A stretch of DNA of 64,000 nt, taken from assembly GCA_015519975.1 (NCBI GenBank), contig WIAL01000051.1:1-64000 (forward strand), in the 5' to 3' direction. Below the pieces are notes generated by a model. It was given only the letters and a program-made list of their open reading frames with translations. It had not been told where the DNA came from and ran no database searches. The DNA is from Hydrogenothermaceae bacterium. Its GTDB lineage: Bacteria > Aquificota > Aquificia > Aquificales > Hydrogenothermaceae. A program made the position numbers and the translations under genes. This document shows, one piece after another, positions 39,642-48,280 of this stretch (position 1 is the stretch's first letter; every line of letters starts with the position of its first letter).

Positions 39642-40553
39642 TCAACCTTTAAAAATATTTTCATTATGCCATTTTAAAAATTCTTCAGAGGTCCCTTTTA
39701 GTTTTATATTTTTATTTTCAAATTCAGAAATGAGTGGATGGTTTCGTAAATCTGAATGTGCTGTGGGTGATACAGTCAATTTTCCATTTTTTATAGTTAT
39801 CAATCCTGCATCAAACAAATGATGATGAACTTTGCAAAGAGCAATTCCGTTTTCCTCTATATCAGGTCCTCCATCTTTAACAGGTTTCACATGGGCAGCG
39901 TCTACAATTGCACCTTCATTTGGTATACCGCATATTGCACATTTATTTTCGTAGTTTTGTTTTACCTTGATAGAAAAAGAAGGGTCTCTTTTGTACTTTC
40001 CTATAGTGGCAACAATCTTTTCCCTCTGTACGGTAGTAATAATATCCTTACTCTTTTCAATCTCTTTTAGCAACTTGTCAGTAAAAAGAGCAATTAATTC
40101 TGAATTTTGATGATATCGTGCAGGCATAAAATTATAATTCGGTTTGTAGTTCAAGATTTTAGCAACTTTTTCTGAATTTACATCAATAGATATTAAACTA
40201 TCCGGATCTATCAGATAAATATATTCCCACGTTTCTCCTTTTTCATTTTCACCCCATAAATATTTAGCAAGATCTTTATTATGAAATTTATCCACAACTT
40301 GTCCAAGTAAATAAAATTTCCTTTGGGAATAAAATGCTACAAGATCCCCTATTTGCAATTTTTCCCAGCTACTTTTTGGAACTCTAGACGGAGTTACTCC
40401 CCAAACATTGAATTTTTCCAGATCTGTTTTAAGTTCTTTTTGAAATCTTAAAATTTCAGCGCTATCGACTGTTCGGAAAATTGTTTTTTCTAAATGTTCT
40501 TTTACCAATTTTTCTTTTATACTAGCCGGTTGTAAGAAGATCCCTCTTTCCAT
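39642..40553 (-). CDS. EVE-like domain fused to HNH nuclease
   Basis: 303 residues. The N-terminal ~150 residues look like an EVE/PUA-type modified-base reader (VPKSSWEKLQIGDLVAFYSQ, then FYLLGQVVDKF). The C-terminal HNH has CAICGIPNEGAIVDAAHVKP and GIALCKVHHHLFDAG. EVE-HNH fusions are known as modification-dependent restriction enzymes. It overlaps the helicase gene by 32 bp and precedes cas1 by 3 bp. A restriction or defence role within the cas operon is inferred. Confidence 0.8.
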   Translation of the reverse strand: MERGIFLQPASIKEKLVKEHLEKTIFRTVDSAEILRFQKELKTDLEKFNVWGVTPSRVPKSSWEKLQIGDLVAFYSQRKFYLLGQVVDKFHNKDLAKYLWGENEKGETWEYIYLIDPDSLISIDVNSEKVAKILNYKPNYNFMPARYHQNSELIALFTDKLLKEIEKSKDIITTVQREKIVATIGKYKRDPSFSIKVKQNYENKCAICGIPNEGAIVDAAHVKPVKDGGPDIEENGIALCKVHHHLFDAGLITIKNGKLTVSPTAHSDLRNHPLISEFENKNIKLKGTSEEFLKWHNENIFKG

Positions 40554-43500
40554 TAAAATTCTCCCAAAATTTATTTAAATTTTTTATATCTTCCTCAGTT
40601 GTATATATACAGCAATTTTGTTCACCATTCCAATCTTTTACATTTAAAACTTTTATCCCAGCTTCTTCGTATATCTTTCTCTTGATTTTCCATTTTTCCA
40701 AATAATATGGATCGTTTAACAGTCCTAAGTGTTCCCAGTATATATTTTTATCAGTAAAATAAAAATCTGGTAAAAGCTTTTTACCATTTAGGGCAATCTC
40801 TTTTTCATACTCATAATTCCAACCTAAATGATCAAATAAAAGCATTAAAATAGCTTCAGATATACTACGGGTGATTAGTCCGTTATGGGCTATTATTTTA
40901 AAATTGGTATCTGGTTCAATATAAGTTTGCTCTTTCTCTATTAGTTCGGTTCTTTTCTTCTCACGATAGTCCTCTTTATTTTCAGATGATCTATCCTGAT
41001 ATTTAAACTCTAATTTCTCAGCAAAACTTTTTATGTTAATCTCTTTTTCGAAAACTAGCTTAATATTTGTTTTATCTTCTGAAACGGTCTCGTTTTTTAT
41101 CCTGCCTTGATAGGTGTTTAAGTTGACTAAATGAATCTTTTTGCCATTAGTTTCAAAATCTGCCCCCGAAGTTTTGTAATTGTAAGAAATATCATTCAGC
41201 TCAAGTAGTGCCGAGATATATAAATCAAGCTTTGATAAAAGTTTCACGTTTTGTATAGAAACATATCCTGTGGACTCAGGTAGTTCCAAAAGATTTTCTC
41301 CGAATAGCTTACTGCTTCTTTCTATTTCCAACGGCGTCTCGTAAAGAAGTTCTTCATTTTCCACAAGCAAATAAAGTTTTTTCTTGGCTCTGGTTAAAGC
41401 TGTATATAAAAGTTCTCTGGTAAACAGGTTTCCAATGTTTTCAGGCAGTATAACCACAACTGTATCAAACTCGCTCCCTTGAGACTTATGGATTGTGATA
41501 GCATATGCATAGTCATACTCATAACCCATTTTATCAGCTGAAAAAGGAATAACCTGTCCACCTTTGAATTTGATTTTTTTGTCACTAACACTTCCTATCA
41601 TCCCATTGAATGTTTCTACACAATTTTCTTTATCAGGAGGGCAGTATGTATTTATAAGCTTTATGATTTTTGTATTTTCCCAATCAAATTTATCTTTATT
41701 AAACAGGCTGTTTATATATCTGTTTAGATGATTACTTCCTGAGTATCCTTCTTTCTTAGGCATCAAAATCTGGAAAGTTTCAGGATCTTGAGCAAGTTTT
41801 TCTTTTGTTATTCCCTCTTTCTGGATTATCTGGTTTATAAGATCTTCAAGCTCTTTCTGACTGGAAAATTTTAGGATTTGGAAGTTGTTTTGATTAATGA
41901 CATCGGTTAAATAAGGCTTTACATCTTCTGGCGTAAGATTCTCATTTCTCAGTTTATTGGCCAGCTGGATAAATTTATCACTGCTTCTATAACTTTTTTC
42001 CAGTTTTATAAGATATTTTGAGCGTAGACAATTCTGCTCAAGGAAATTGTAAATATCTTTTGCAGGATAACCGTAACCTATTGGAGGAAGTTGTTTTATA
42101 TCTCCAACAAAGATGATTCTTTTGATCTGTCCAAGATCTACTGCGTTTAAAAGATAATAAAGCAAGTCTAAGGGAACCATTGAAATTTCGTCAATTATAA
42201 GATTTTCAATTTCTTGAACTTCTCCATTCCCATTAAAAATAAATAGCTCATTATCCATAAAACCGTTGGATTTTAGAAAATAGTGGATAGTTTCAGACTC
42301 CAGACCTTCTTCTCTAAGCCTTTCACTTGCTTTTCCTGTAGGTGTGAGGATTTTGAAATTTTCCTCTAGCTCATCCAAAACTTCAGTAAAAATCTTGATC
42401 ACCGTTGATTTGCCAGCTCCTGCAACACCTGATACAAAAGTAAGTTTATTTTCTAAAAGTTTTTGTATTGCACCTTCTTTCTCTTGAATTTCGTCTTCGG
42501 GAATATCACCAAGTACATTTTGGATGGCGTTTTTTATATATACACCGTTAATTTTTATGGTGTGTTTTAGCAAATTTTTTATATTTTTTTCAACTTTTTT
42601 CTCAATTTCTGCTAGCTTCTTTAAAGTAAGGTATTTTTTATCCCAATCTATTTCTATATTCTCGTTAATCTCAGGAGTCTCTAAGATTTTTTCAAAATCC
42701 AGATCTAAATTTCCTGTTCCCAAACCAGAAGAAAGTCTTTTTCTAATATAGTTTTCCATATCTTTAAAAGAAACCCAGATAAATCCAGGATCATCTCTGT
42801 AAACTTTGAAGTATTCGTGTATCAGGGCCCTTATTCTGTAAGGATTGAGATAAAAATTTTTGGCAATTTTGTTTTTGTTTTCTTCACTGTGATTGCCTTG
42901 ACGATAAGTTTCAATACTTCTTTTATACTCGCCGTAGTCAATATCTTCGAAGCTCAGATTAATACTGCCGTCAAGAGAAGGGATGAACTCTTCATACAGA
43001 ATATACGGGTTCTGCTTGATCTGATTGATGCTCAAAATATTCTTATCTATCAAAAGTTTTATTCTTTCTATAACTTTTTCATTTGATATTGGATAGTAAA
43101 CAATTATGTCTTCAAGTAACTGGATAAAATCTTCTGAAATATCATCCTTAGGATGTAGGTTTTTCTTCTTGCTTCCTATGAAAAACCTTTTGCCGTTTGT
43201 TTCAAAGAAATAGTTATGGTTTTTAATTGTTTCAAACAGTAGTTTCTTGATATCCTCTTCAAATTCCAAGTTTTCTTCATAATCATTAAATGCAGTCCAC
43301 CAGTATAAAAATCTTCCTACTGCAGGAAGCCCTGGATATTTGAAGGATAAATATGTTTTTGTGAGCTGTTGAATTTTTGCATCTATTTTTGAAAAATTTC
43401 CACCAGTTGAAGGATCTATTCCATAAAACTCAAGAAGAGAGATAGCCTGTCTGAGCTTTTTCAGGTATTTTATAAGAATATGCTGTGGAATAAATAAAGA

Positions 43501-44310
43501 AAGATTTCTAAAATATTTTTCATCCTGAGGTTCAACTTTAAGTATATTTTTGACCTGCTCTAAAAGCTCTTCATTTCCTGAATCAATCAACTCCTGAAAC
43601 GGAAATCTATATCTATCTTCTTCATCAAGGATAAAACACCACTCCTCTCCCCAACGACCACCTGTGTTGCTTTTGTTGAAAATCTCTGTTTGCCCACTTC
43701 CACGGGAAATAAAGTTGTCATTCTTGTCTTTAATAACCGAATAACCAACAACAAACTTTCCAGACTCTTCAGGGAAATTAACAGTATAGAAAAGGGCAAT
43801 TGAAGATCTATTGATATGTTTTCTATAATCTTGAGGAAAATATTTCACCTGATTCCAATTTCTTACAAAATCCCACGGTTTTTGATCTTTCTTTTTACAA
43901 ATTTTTAAAGCTTTTTCATCAAATTTATCCATTTTCCTTGCAGGATTTTTTGTATGAACGTATGGATTTTCTTCTCTAAAGGCTGAAAAACTATCGCACG
44001 GTGGAATATCAGCTATTCCATTTTCATTCTCTAGCTGAGCACTATGGATAGTGCAAATATATCCAAGTTTTGAATGTTTTAAAAAGCATTTATTTTGATT
44101 TAGATAGTTATTTATATAATTTTTTGCTTTTGATGTATCCGTATAACATTTATTGTTATTTATGACCAGTGTTCTATGTATAAAAAGGTTCGCATCCTGC
44201 TGACAGGATAGATTGTTTTTAGGCTCCTTGCAGCTCTCCCCATCCCAACCGTTGTCGTGCCAGGTCAATCTAACTGATACATGTTTTGTTATATTACTTT
44301 GGTTTTTCAT
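40522..44310 (-). CDS. Large RecD2/TraA-like helicase with C-terminal nuclease domain
   Basis: 1262 residues. The N-terminal ~600 residues are unassigned, with a Cys-rich patch early on and a helical region. A superfamily-1B helicase follows: Walker A SGVAGAGKST (about 627-637), Walker B LIIDEISMVP (about 705), TIHKSQGSEFD (about 937), then a TALTRAKKKL motif. The last ~110 residues resemble a PD-(D/E)XK nuclease (ISEAILMLLFDHLGW, LLPDFYF, YWEHLG). It overlaps both neighbours. A DNA-degrading defence or repair machine is the likely role. Confidence 0.8.
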   Translation of the reverse strand: MKNQSNITKHVSVRLTWHDNGWDGESCKEPKNNLSCQQDANLFIHRTLVINNNKCYTDTSKAKNYINNYLNQNKCFLKHSKLGYICTIHSAQLENENGIADIPPCDSFSAFREENPYVHTKNPARKMDKFDEKALKICKKKDQKPWDFVRNWNQVKYFPQDYRKHINRSSIALFYTVNFPEESGKFVVGYSVIKDKNDNFISRGSGQTEIFNKSNTGGRWGEEWCFILDEEDRYRFPFQELIDSGNEELLEQVKNILKVEPQDEKYFRNLSLFIPQHILIKYLKKLRQAISLLEFYGIDPSTGGNFSKIDAKIQQLTKTYLSFKYPGLPAVGRFLYWWTAFNDYEENLEFEEDIKKLLFETIKNHNYFFETNGKRFFIGSKKKNLHPKDDISEDFIQLLEDIIVYYPISNEKVIERIKLLIDKNILSINQIKQNPYILYEEFIPSLDGSINLSFEDIDYGEYKRSIETYRQGNHSEENKNKIAKNFYLNPYRIRALIHEYFKVYRDDPGFIWVSFKDMENYIRKRLSSGLGTGNLDLDFEKILETPEINENIEIDWDKKYLTLKKLAEIEKKVEKNIKNLLKHTIKINGVYIKNAIQNVLGDIPEDEIQEKEGAIQKLLENKLTFVSGVAGAGKSTVIKIFTEVLDELEENFKILTPTGKASERLREEGLESETIHYFLKSNGFMDNELFIFNGNGEVQEIENLIIDEISMVPLDLLYYLLNAVDLGQIKRIIFVGDIKQLPPIGYGYPAKDIYNFLEQNCLRSKYLIKLEKSYRSSDKFIQLANKLRNENLTPEDVKPYLTDVINQNNFQILKFSSQKELEDLINQIIQKEGITKEKLAQDPETFQILMPKKEGYSGSNHLNRYINSLFNKDKFDWENTKIIKLINTYCPPDKENCVETFNGMIGSVSDKKIKFKGGQVIPFSADKMGYEYDYAYAITIHKSQGSEFDTVVVILPENIGNLFTRELLYTALTRAKKKLYLLVENEELLYETPLEIERSSKLFGENLLELPESTGYVSIQNVKLLSKLDLYISALLELNDISYNYKTSGADFETNGKKIHLVNLNTYQGRIKNETVSEDKTNIKLVFEKEINIKSFAEKLEFKYQDRSSENKEDYREKKRTELIEKEQTYIEPDTNFKIIAHNGLITRSISEAILMLLFDHLGWNYEYEKEIALNGKKLLPDFYFTDKNIYWEHLGLLNDPYYLEKWKIKRKIYEEAGIKVLNVKDWNGEQNCCIYTTEEDIKNLNKFWENFNGKRDLLTTG

Positions 44311-45403
44311 AATTTCCTTTAAACCTCTCCACCGGATATTTTTGTTTCGTTTTTTCCAGTTTTTCTTCTGTGATTTTTAAAATATCTATTCCAAGCTTTT
44401 CCGATAAATGAAGCAAATATGTAAAAATATCTGCTATCTCGTAGCCTATCTCTTTTTTCTCCTCTTGGGAAATATCTTCTGGTTTTTTGTCCCACCACTG
44501 GAAATGCTCCAGTAATTCTGCAGATTCTATGGAAACTGACACTGCCAGATTTTTTAATGTGTGATACTTTTCCCACTGTCTTTCTTTGACAAAATTTTTA
44601 AGTTCGTTTTTCAGTTTTTCCAATGAATAACAGGCTTTTGGGTCATATTTGAAAATCATTTCTTCTAAAAGCTGGTTAAACTTTTCTGTTTCTGGGAGAT
44701 CTTTTTCAAATTCAAAATTTTTCAAAAACTGCTCGTAATATTTTATTTTTTCCTCAATAAATCGGTTTAGTTCCTCAACTTTTGGATACAAATCCAGTTC
44801 TCTTTTTTCCTTTTTTATTATTAACAGATTTTCTACGGCATTTCTGACATTTTGTTCTAATTGGGTTTTTTCTAAAAGTTCGTTGAATAGAATCGGTGGG
44901 ACTGTTTTATTTTTTTCAATCCAGATTAAAGAAAGTATCGGGCGAATAACATAAAAATATTTTTTAATTTTAACTTGCTGTGTTTTTAGATATGTTCTGT
45001 AATTGGCTTTTGCCATATTGAGGTAATGATGTATCATTGCTTTTGGATTAAAGGAAAGGTTCGCAAGTTCTTTTATTTTTTGAAAAAACTCTTCATCTTT
45101 TTTGTAAACTATAGGAGAGTTCAGCCACTCAATAATGGAAGGATTGGATTTTCTAAGTAAAAATAATGCTTTTTTTAAATCCCAGCCAACAAAATCAAAC
45201 GGTTCTTCGGTGATTTCTATTGTATCTTTTTGTGGCAATATGGATAAGTAATAATCAAGCTTATTTACATAAATAAACCTAATGTCGTAATCACTATCGG
45301 GAGACTCAAATCCCCACGCCCTGCTCCCTGACTCACAGGCATAAAGAATTGTGATGTTGTTTTCTTTTTCAATTTCTTCTAACTTTTGTTGTATTTTACT
45401 CAT
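44294..45403 (-). CDS. RlaP-type nucleotidyltransferase fused to MazG-like pyrophosphatase
   Basis: 369 residues. The N-terminal ~250 match the RlaP/YcgL polymerase-beta-like family, with GSRAWGFESPDSDYDIRF holding the GS and DxD ligands. The C-terminal ~110 look like a MazG/dCTPase domain (ESAELLEHFQWW, GYEIADIFTYLLHL). RlaP is linked to RNA repair and MazG-type domains hydrolyse NTPs or dNTPs, so the fusion suggests nucleotide or RNA-end processing. It overlaps the helicase gene by 17 bp. Confidence 0.85.
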   Translation of the reverse strand: MSKIQQKLEEIEKENNITILYACESGSRAWGFESPDSDYDIRFIYVNKLDYYLSILPQKDTIEITEEPFDFVGWDLKKALFLLRKSNPSIIEWLNSPIVYKKDEEFFQKIKELANLSFNPKAMIHHYLNMAKANYRTYLKTQQVKIKKYFYVIRPILSLIWIEKNKTVPPILFNELLEKTQLEQNVRNAVENLLIIKKEKRELDLYPKVEELNRFIEEKIKYYEQFLKNFEFEKDLPETEKFNQLLEEMIFKYDPKACYSLEKLKNELKNFVKERQWEKYHTLKNLAVSVSIESAELLEHFQWWDKKPEDISQEEKKEIGYEIADIFTYLLHLSEKLGIDILKITEEKLEKTKQKYPVERFKGNYEKPK

Positions 45404-45421
45404 TGTTTAATATCCAAAGAT

Positions 45422-46453
45422 TTAATTAAGAAAATTTTTAAATTTTTCTATAAATTTTTCCTTTTCAATAAATGCTACTTCTTCTACCTTGGGTTCGTGA
45501 AAATTTTGCTTTTGATACTCTAAAAGAATAACTTTCTTTTTACTAGGATTATTTATATCATCCAAGATTCTACAATCTTGAGCATCACCATCTATTAATA
45601 TATTAGGATATTCTTTTAGTAATATTTTTTTTAAGTCTTTAGTAACTATTACGGATATATTTAGATTTTTGGGTAAAACAAAGTTTGATTTTTTAGCATT
45701 TTCCTTATCGTAAGAATAAGTAAGATGATAATTCGATGGAATTTGGTTTGGATTTCTAGGAATTTTAGTATAATCATAGAACAAAATATCATAAAAAAGG
45801 TCAAAAATAGTCAATTCATCATCATCTGTAAATTTTCTATTTTTATTCCTTTCTAAGGAAAGATTAATTCTTTTTTGTAGATATGTTTCTACATTATTAA
45901 TTTCATTACTTTTAATTTTTCTATTATCAATTTTATATCGATATTGTCCTAAATTATAATTTTTCTTTTCAAGCACTTCTTTAATGTCTTTACATTTAAA
46001 TTTCTTCTCTTCCCATCTGATATCTGAGTAACCATTTAATCGAAGTACGGGATAATAATTATTCCTTTTACAATAATTTATAAAATTTATAATTTCTTCT
46101 ATAAGTTTGGTAAGAAATCCACTAAAATCATCATGATACCAAAGAGTCCTATTTAATTGGCTTATAAACTGATTTCTTCCAGGATTTCCTGGATATGCAA
46201 AGCAAATTTTTTCACATATCCCAGCATTTGGACAAAGATTTTTCCCAGATAAATTATGAGGAACAAATAAAATTTGGGCAATGTTTATTCTGTATTTGTT
46301 TAATGGTTCCTTAAATCTACGGCTCCTTGAATTTTTTGAGAGCGTTAAAATATAAGAAGGTTTTTTATTCAAAATATCTTCTGTGATTTTTATAGCACTT
46401 TTGGGCCATATACTATGAATTGTTTCGTTTATTTTATTTATAATATATACCAT
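45422..46453 (-). CDS. GP88-like protein of unknown function
   Basis: 343 residues. A Cys-rich stretch (LCPNAGICEKICFAYPG), LRLNGYSDIRW and a late DGDAQDCRILD match the pattern of the phage GP88 family. The biochemical role is unknown. It lies 24 bp after cas4 and 18 bp before the RlaP fusion. Finding a phage-type family inside a cas operon is unusual. The family call is from motif memory. Confidence 0.65.
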   Translation of the reverse strand: MVYIINKINETIHSIWPKSAIKITEDILNKKPSYILTLSKNSRSRRFKEPLNKYRINIAQILFVPHNLSGKNLCPNAGICEKICFAYPGNPGRNQFISQLNRTLWYHDDFSGFLTKLIEEIINFINYCKRNNYYPVLRLNGYSDIRWEEKKFKCKDIKEVLEKKNYNLGQYRYKIDNRKIKSNEINNVETYLQKRINLSLERNKNRKFTDDDELTIFDLFYDILFYDYTKIPRNPNQIPSNYHLTYSYDKENAKKSNFVLPKNLNISVIVTKDLKKILLKEYPNILIDGDAQDCRILDDINNPSKKKVILLEYQKQNFHEPKVEEVAFIEKEKFIEKFKNFLN

Positions 46454-46477
46454 TTTGCGTTTCCTCTTTTTATTATA

Positions 46478-46990
46478 TTATCCATAACAAAACTCATAAT
46501 ATGCACATTTTTTGCAATAAAGAACATCTATAACAGGTGGAGGTTTTCCCTGTTTTAAAATTTTATCAATTTCTACTAATGCTTTTTCTATCTCTTTTTC
46601 ATACTCAGGAGTTAGTTCTATATATTCTCTTTTTCTTTGTTTAGGATAGTTTATTATGCCTTTTTTGTTAATTCCAAGTTTCTTCAGGTAGTAGAGATAA
46701 TAAAGGATCTGCATTTTATCGGCTTGTGCCATTTTGTCAGAGTATTTAACTTCGCGGATATTCAGGCTGTCAACAATATCTATTGAAATCAGATTATCTA
46801 TCAGAACTTCCTTTGGTTTGTCCCTTTTATAACTATTCTCATGAAGCAGTGCTCCCATCAGAACTTTGTCAGATTTACTCTCCATACTGATATTCCTATC
46901 AAAAAGCCATAGCTTTCTGGGACAAATAAAATAATAATTGACCTTTATACCGTTAGTCTTAAGCTCTTCGAAGTTTATTTCTTGTTGCAT
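46478..46990 (-). CDS. cas4: CRISPR-associated exonuclease Cas4
   Basis: 170 residues. An iron-sulphur Cys set is visible (ICPRKLW near residue 24 and CKKCAYYEFC at the end), with RecB-type nuclease residues around IREVKYSDK. It trims pre-spacers for Cas1-Cas2. It overlaps the transglycosylase gene by 16 bp. It is separated from cas1 by four non-cas genes, unlike the usual cas4-cas1-cas2 order. Confidence 0.93.
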   Translation of the reverse strand: MQQEINFEELKTNGIKVNYYFICPRKLWLFDRNISMESKSDKVLMGALLHENSYKRDKPKEVLIDNLISIDIVDSLNIREVKYSDKMAQADKMQILYYLYYLKKLGINKKGIINYPKQRKREYIELTPEYEKEIEKALVEIDKILKQGKPPPVIDVLYCKKCAYYEFCYG

Positions 46991-48279
46991 AAGGCTATAA
47001 AATTTTCTTCTTTATTTAAATTTAATATTTTTTGATAGAAAATATAAGTATTATGAAAACCTCTTCTTTTATTTCTATTTGCCCCACGGAAAATGATTAT
47101 GTCTATACTTAATGATTGGCATATTTCGCAGTTGCATTTTTTCCAAATTTTGCTTTCTAAGGTTTCTTTATATAACTCGTAAAATTTTTCCTCATTAAAG
47201 CTATCTCTAAGAAAAAATTTATCATAGGAAATGACTTCTTCTAAAATAGCGTCTATATTTTTAATATGTCCTCTATCAAAATCACGAAGTAATTTTAAAA
47301 TTTGATTTTCTTTTTTTTCTATTTCACTCAACTGAATATTACTAGAAATTTTGTTTCTCGTTCTTGATATTTGACTTTGAGGAACTCTTATGGCTGAATA
47401 CCATTTTGTATCAACCCCCAAATAGTTGTGAGTTGCTCTTAGCCAGGATTTTCTATAGTACGAAGCACTGTCAAAACTATATATATTATATTCTTTCATC
47501 TTATTAATGAGACTTTCTCTTAAAATTCCTAAAAGGTGTATTTTAATTTTTGTTGTATCTATCTCCTTATTTATTTCATCTAAAAGTTCTGATATAAATT
47601 CTGTTTTTCGGGGAACTAATCCACCAAAAGCTAAATATTCATATCCCTGTTCAATAAGTTGTTTAGCACTATCTATGTAGGTTTCAATACTGTATCCCTG
47701 AACAGCTCCTACAGGAATAAATGATTTATTCTTTGATAATTTTAAAAACTTGTATGCATTTTCTATGCTTAATTTTCTTCTATATTCTTTTTCTTCCTTG
47801 GACAATACTACTTTAAATTTTCCGTTCTTTTGTTGTGTAACTTCCGCGAAAGAGAATTCATCTATTTTTGATCTATCTTCTAAGATGATGACATCTGAAC
47901 AAATATGGTCGACAGATATTCCGTAATCAAAACCCAGGCTATCATAGTGATAAACTGCCTTTTCAACATCAAGTATAGGATTTTTTTCGTTAATATAAGT
48001 GAATGCTCCACAATCTCCCATAATATAAAATTGTGTAGGAAGCCTTAAATATTCTCTTATGTTATAGGAATTCCTTATCTTCGGCAAACCATTTTCTTTT
48101 ATAAGTTTTAATTTCAGCTCAAATAATCCTAAGCTAACTAATATTCCGTCATAAATAGGTTTTCCTAAAATCTCATGTGCAAATATTGAGTTCTCAAAAC
48201 CTGTTTTTGTATAAGTTTCAGTCAAGGGGTCAAAATCTTTATGAACCCAATCTTCCCAGTATGGTAAGAAATATTTCAT
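46975..48279 (-). CDS. TGT-fold transglycosylase, DpdA/TgtA5-like
   Basis: 434 residues with full TGT catalytic and zinc features: Asp89 in MGDCGAFTY, Asp124 in GISVDH, GAVQG, LAFGGLVPRK, HLLGI, nucleophile Asp270 in YSFDSASYYRK, and the zinc set Cys382, Cys384, Cys387, His409 (CNCEIC...FHN). Divergence from housekeeping tRNA enzymes and the non-tRNA context favour the DpdA type, which inserts 7-deazaguanine into DNA. It starts 1 bp after the HerA stop and overlaps cas4, so it is part of a coupled block. No preQ0 synthesis genes are in the window; substrate supply must come from elsewhere. Confidence 0.82.
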   Translation of the reverse strand: MKYFLPYWEDWVHKDFDPLTETYTKTGFENSIFAHEILGKPIYDGILVSLGLFELKLKLIKENGLPKIRNSYNIREYLRLPTQFYIMGDCGAFTYINEKNPILDVEKAVYHYDSLGFDYGISVDHICSDVIILEDRSKIDEFSFAEVTQQKNGKFKVVLSKEEKEYRRKLSIENAYKFLKLSKNKSFIPVGAVQGYSIETYIDSAKQLIEQGYEYLAFGGLVPRKTEFISELLDEINKEIDTTKIKIHLLGILRESLINKMKEYNIYSFDSASYYRKSWLRATHNYLGVDTKWYSAIRVPQSQISRTRNKISSNIQLSEIEKKENQILKLLRDFDRGHIKNIDAILEEVISYDKFFLRDSFNEEKFYELYKETLESKIWKKCNCEICQSLSIDIIIFRGANRNKRRGFHNTYIFYQKILNLNKEENFIALCNKK

Positions 48280-48280
48280 C

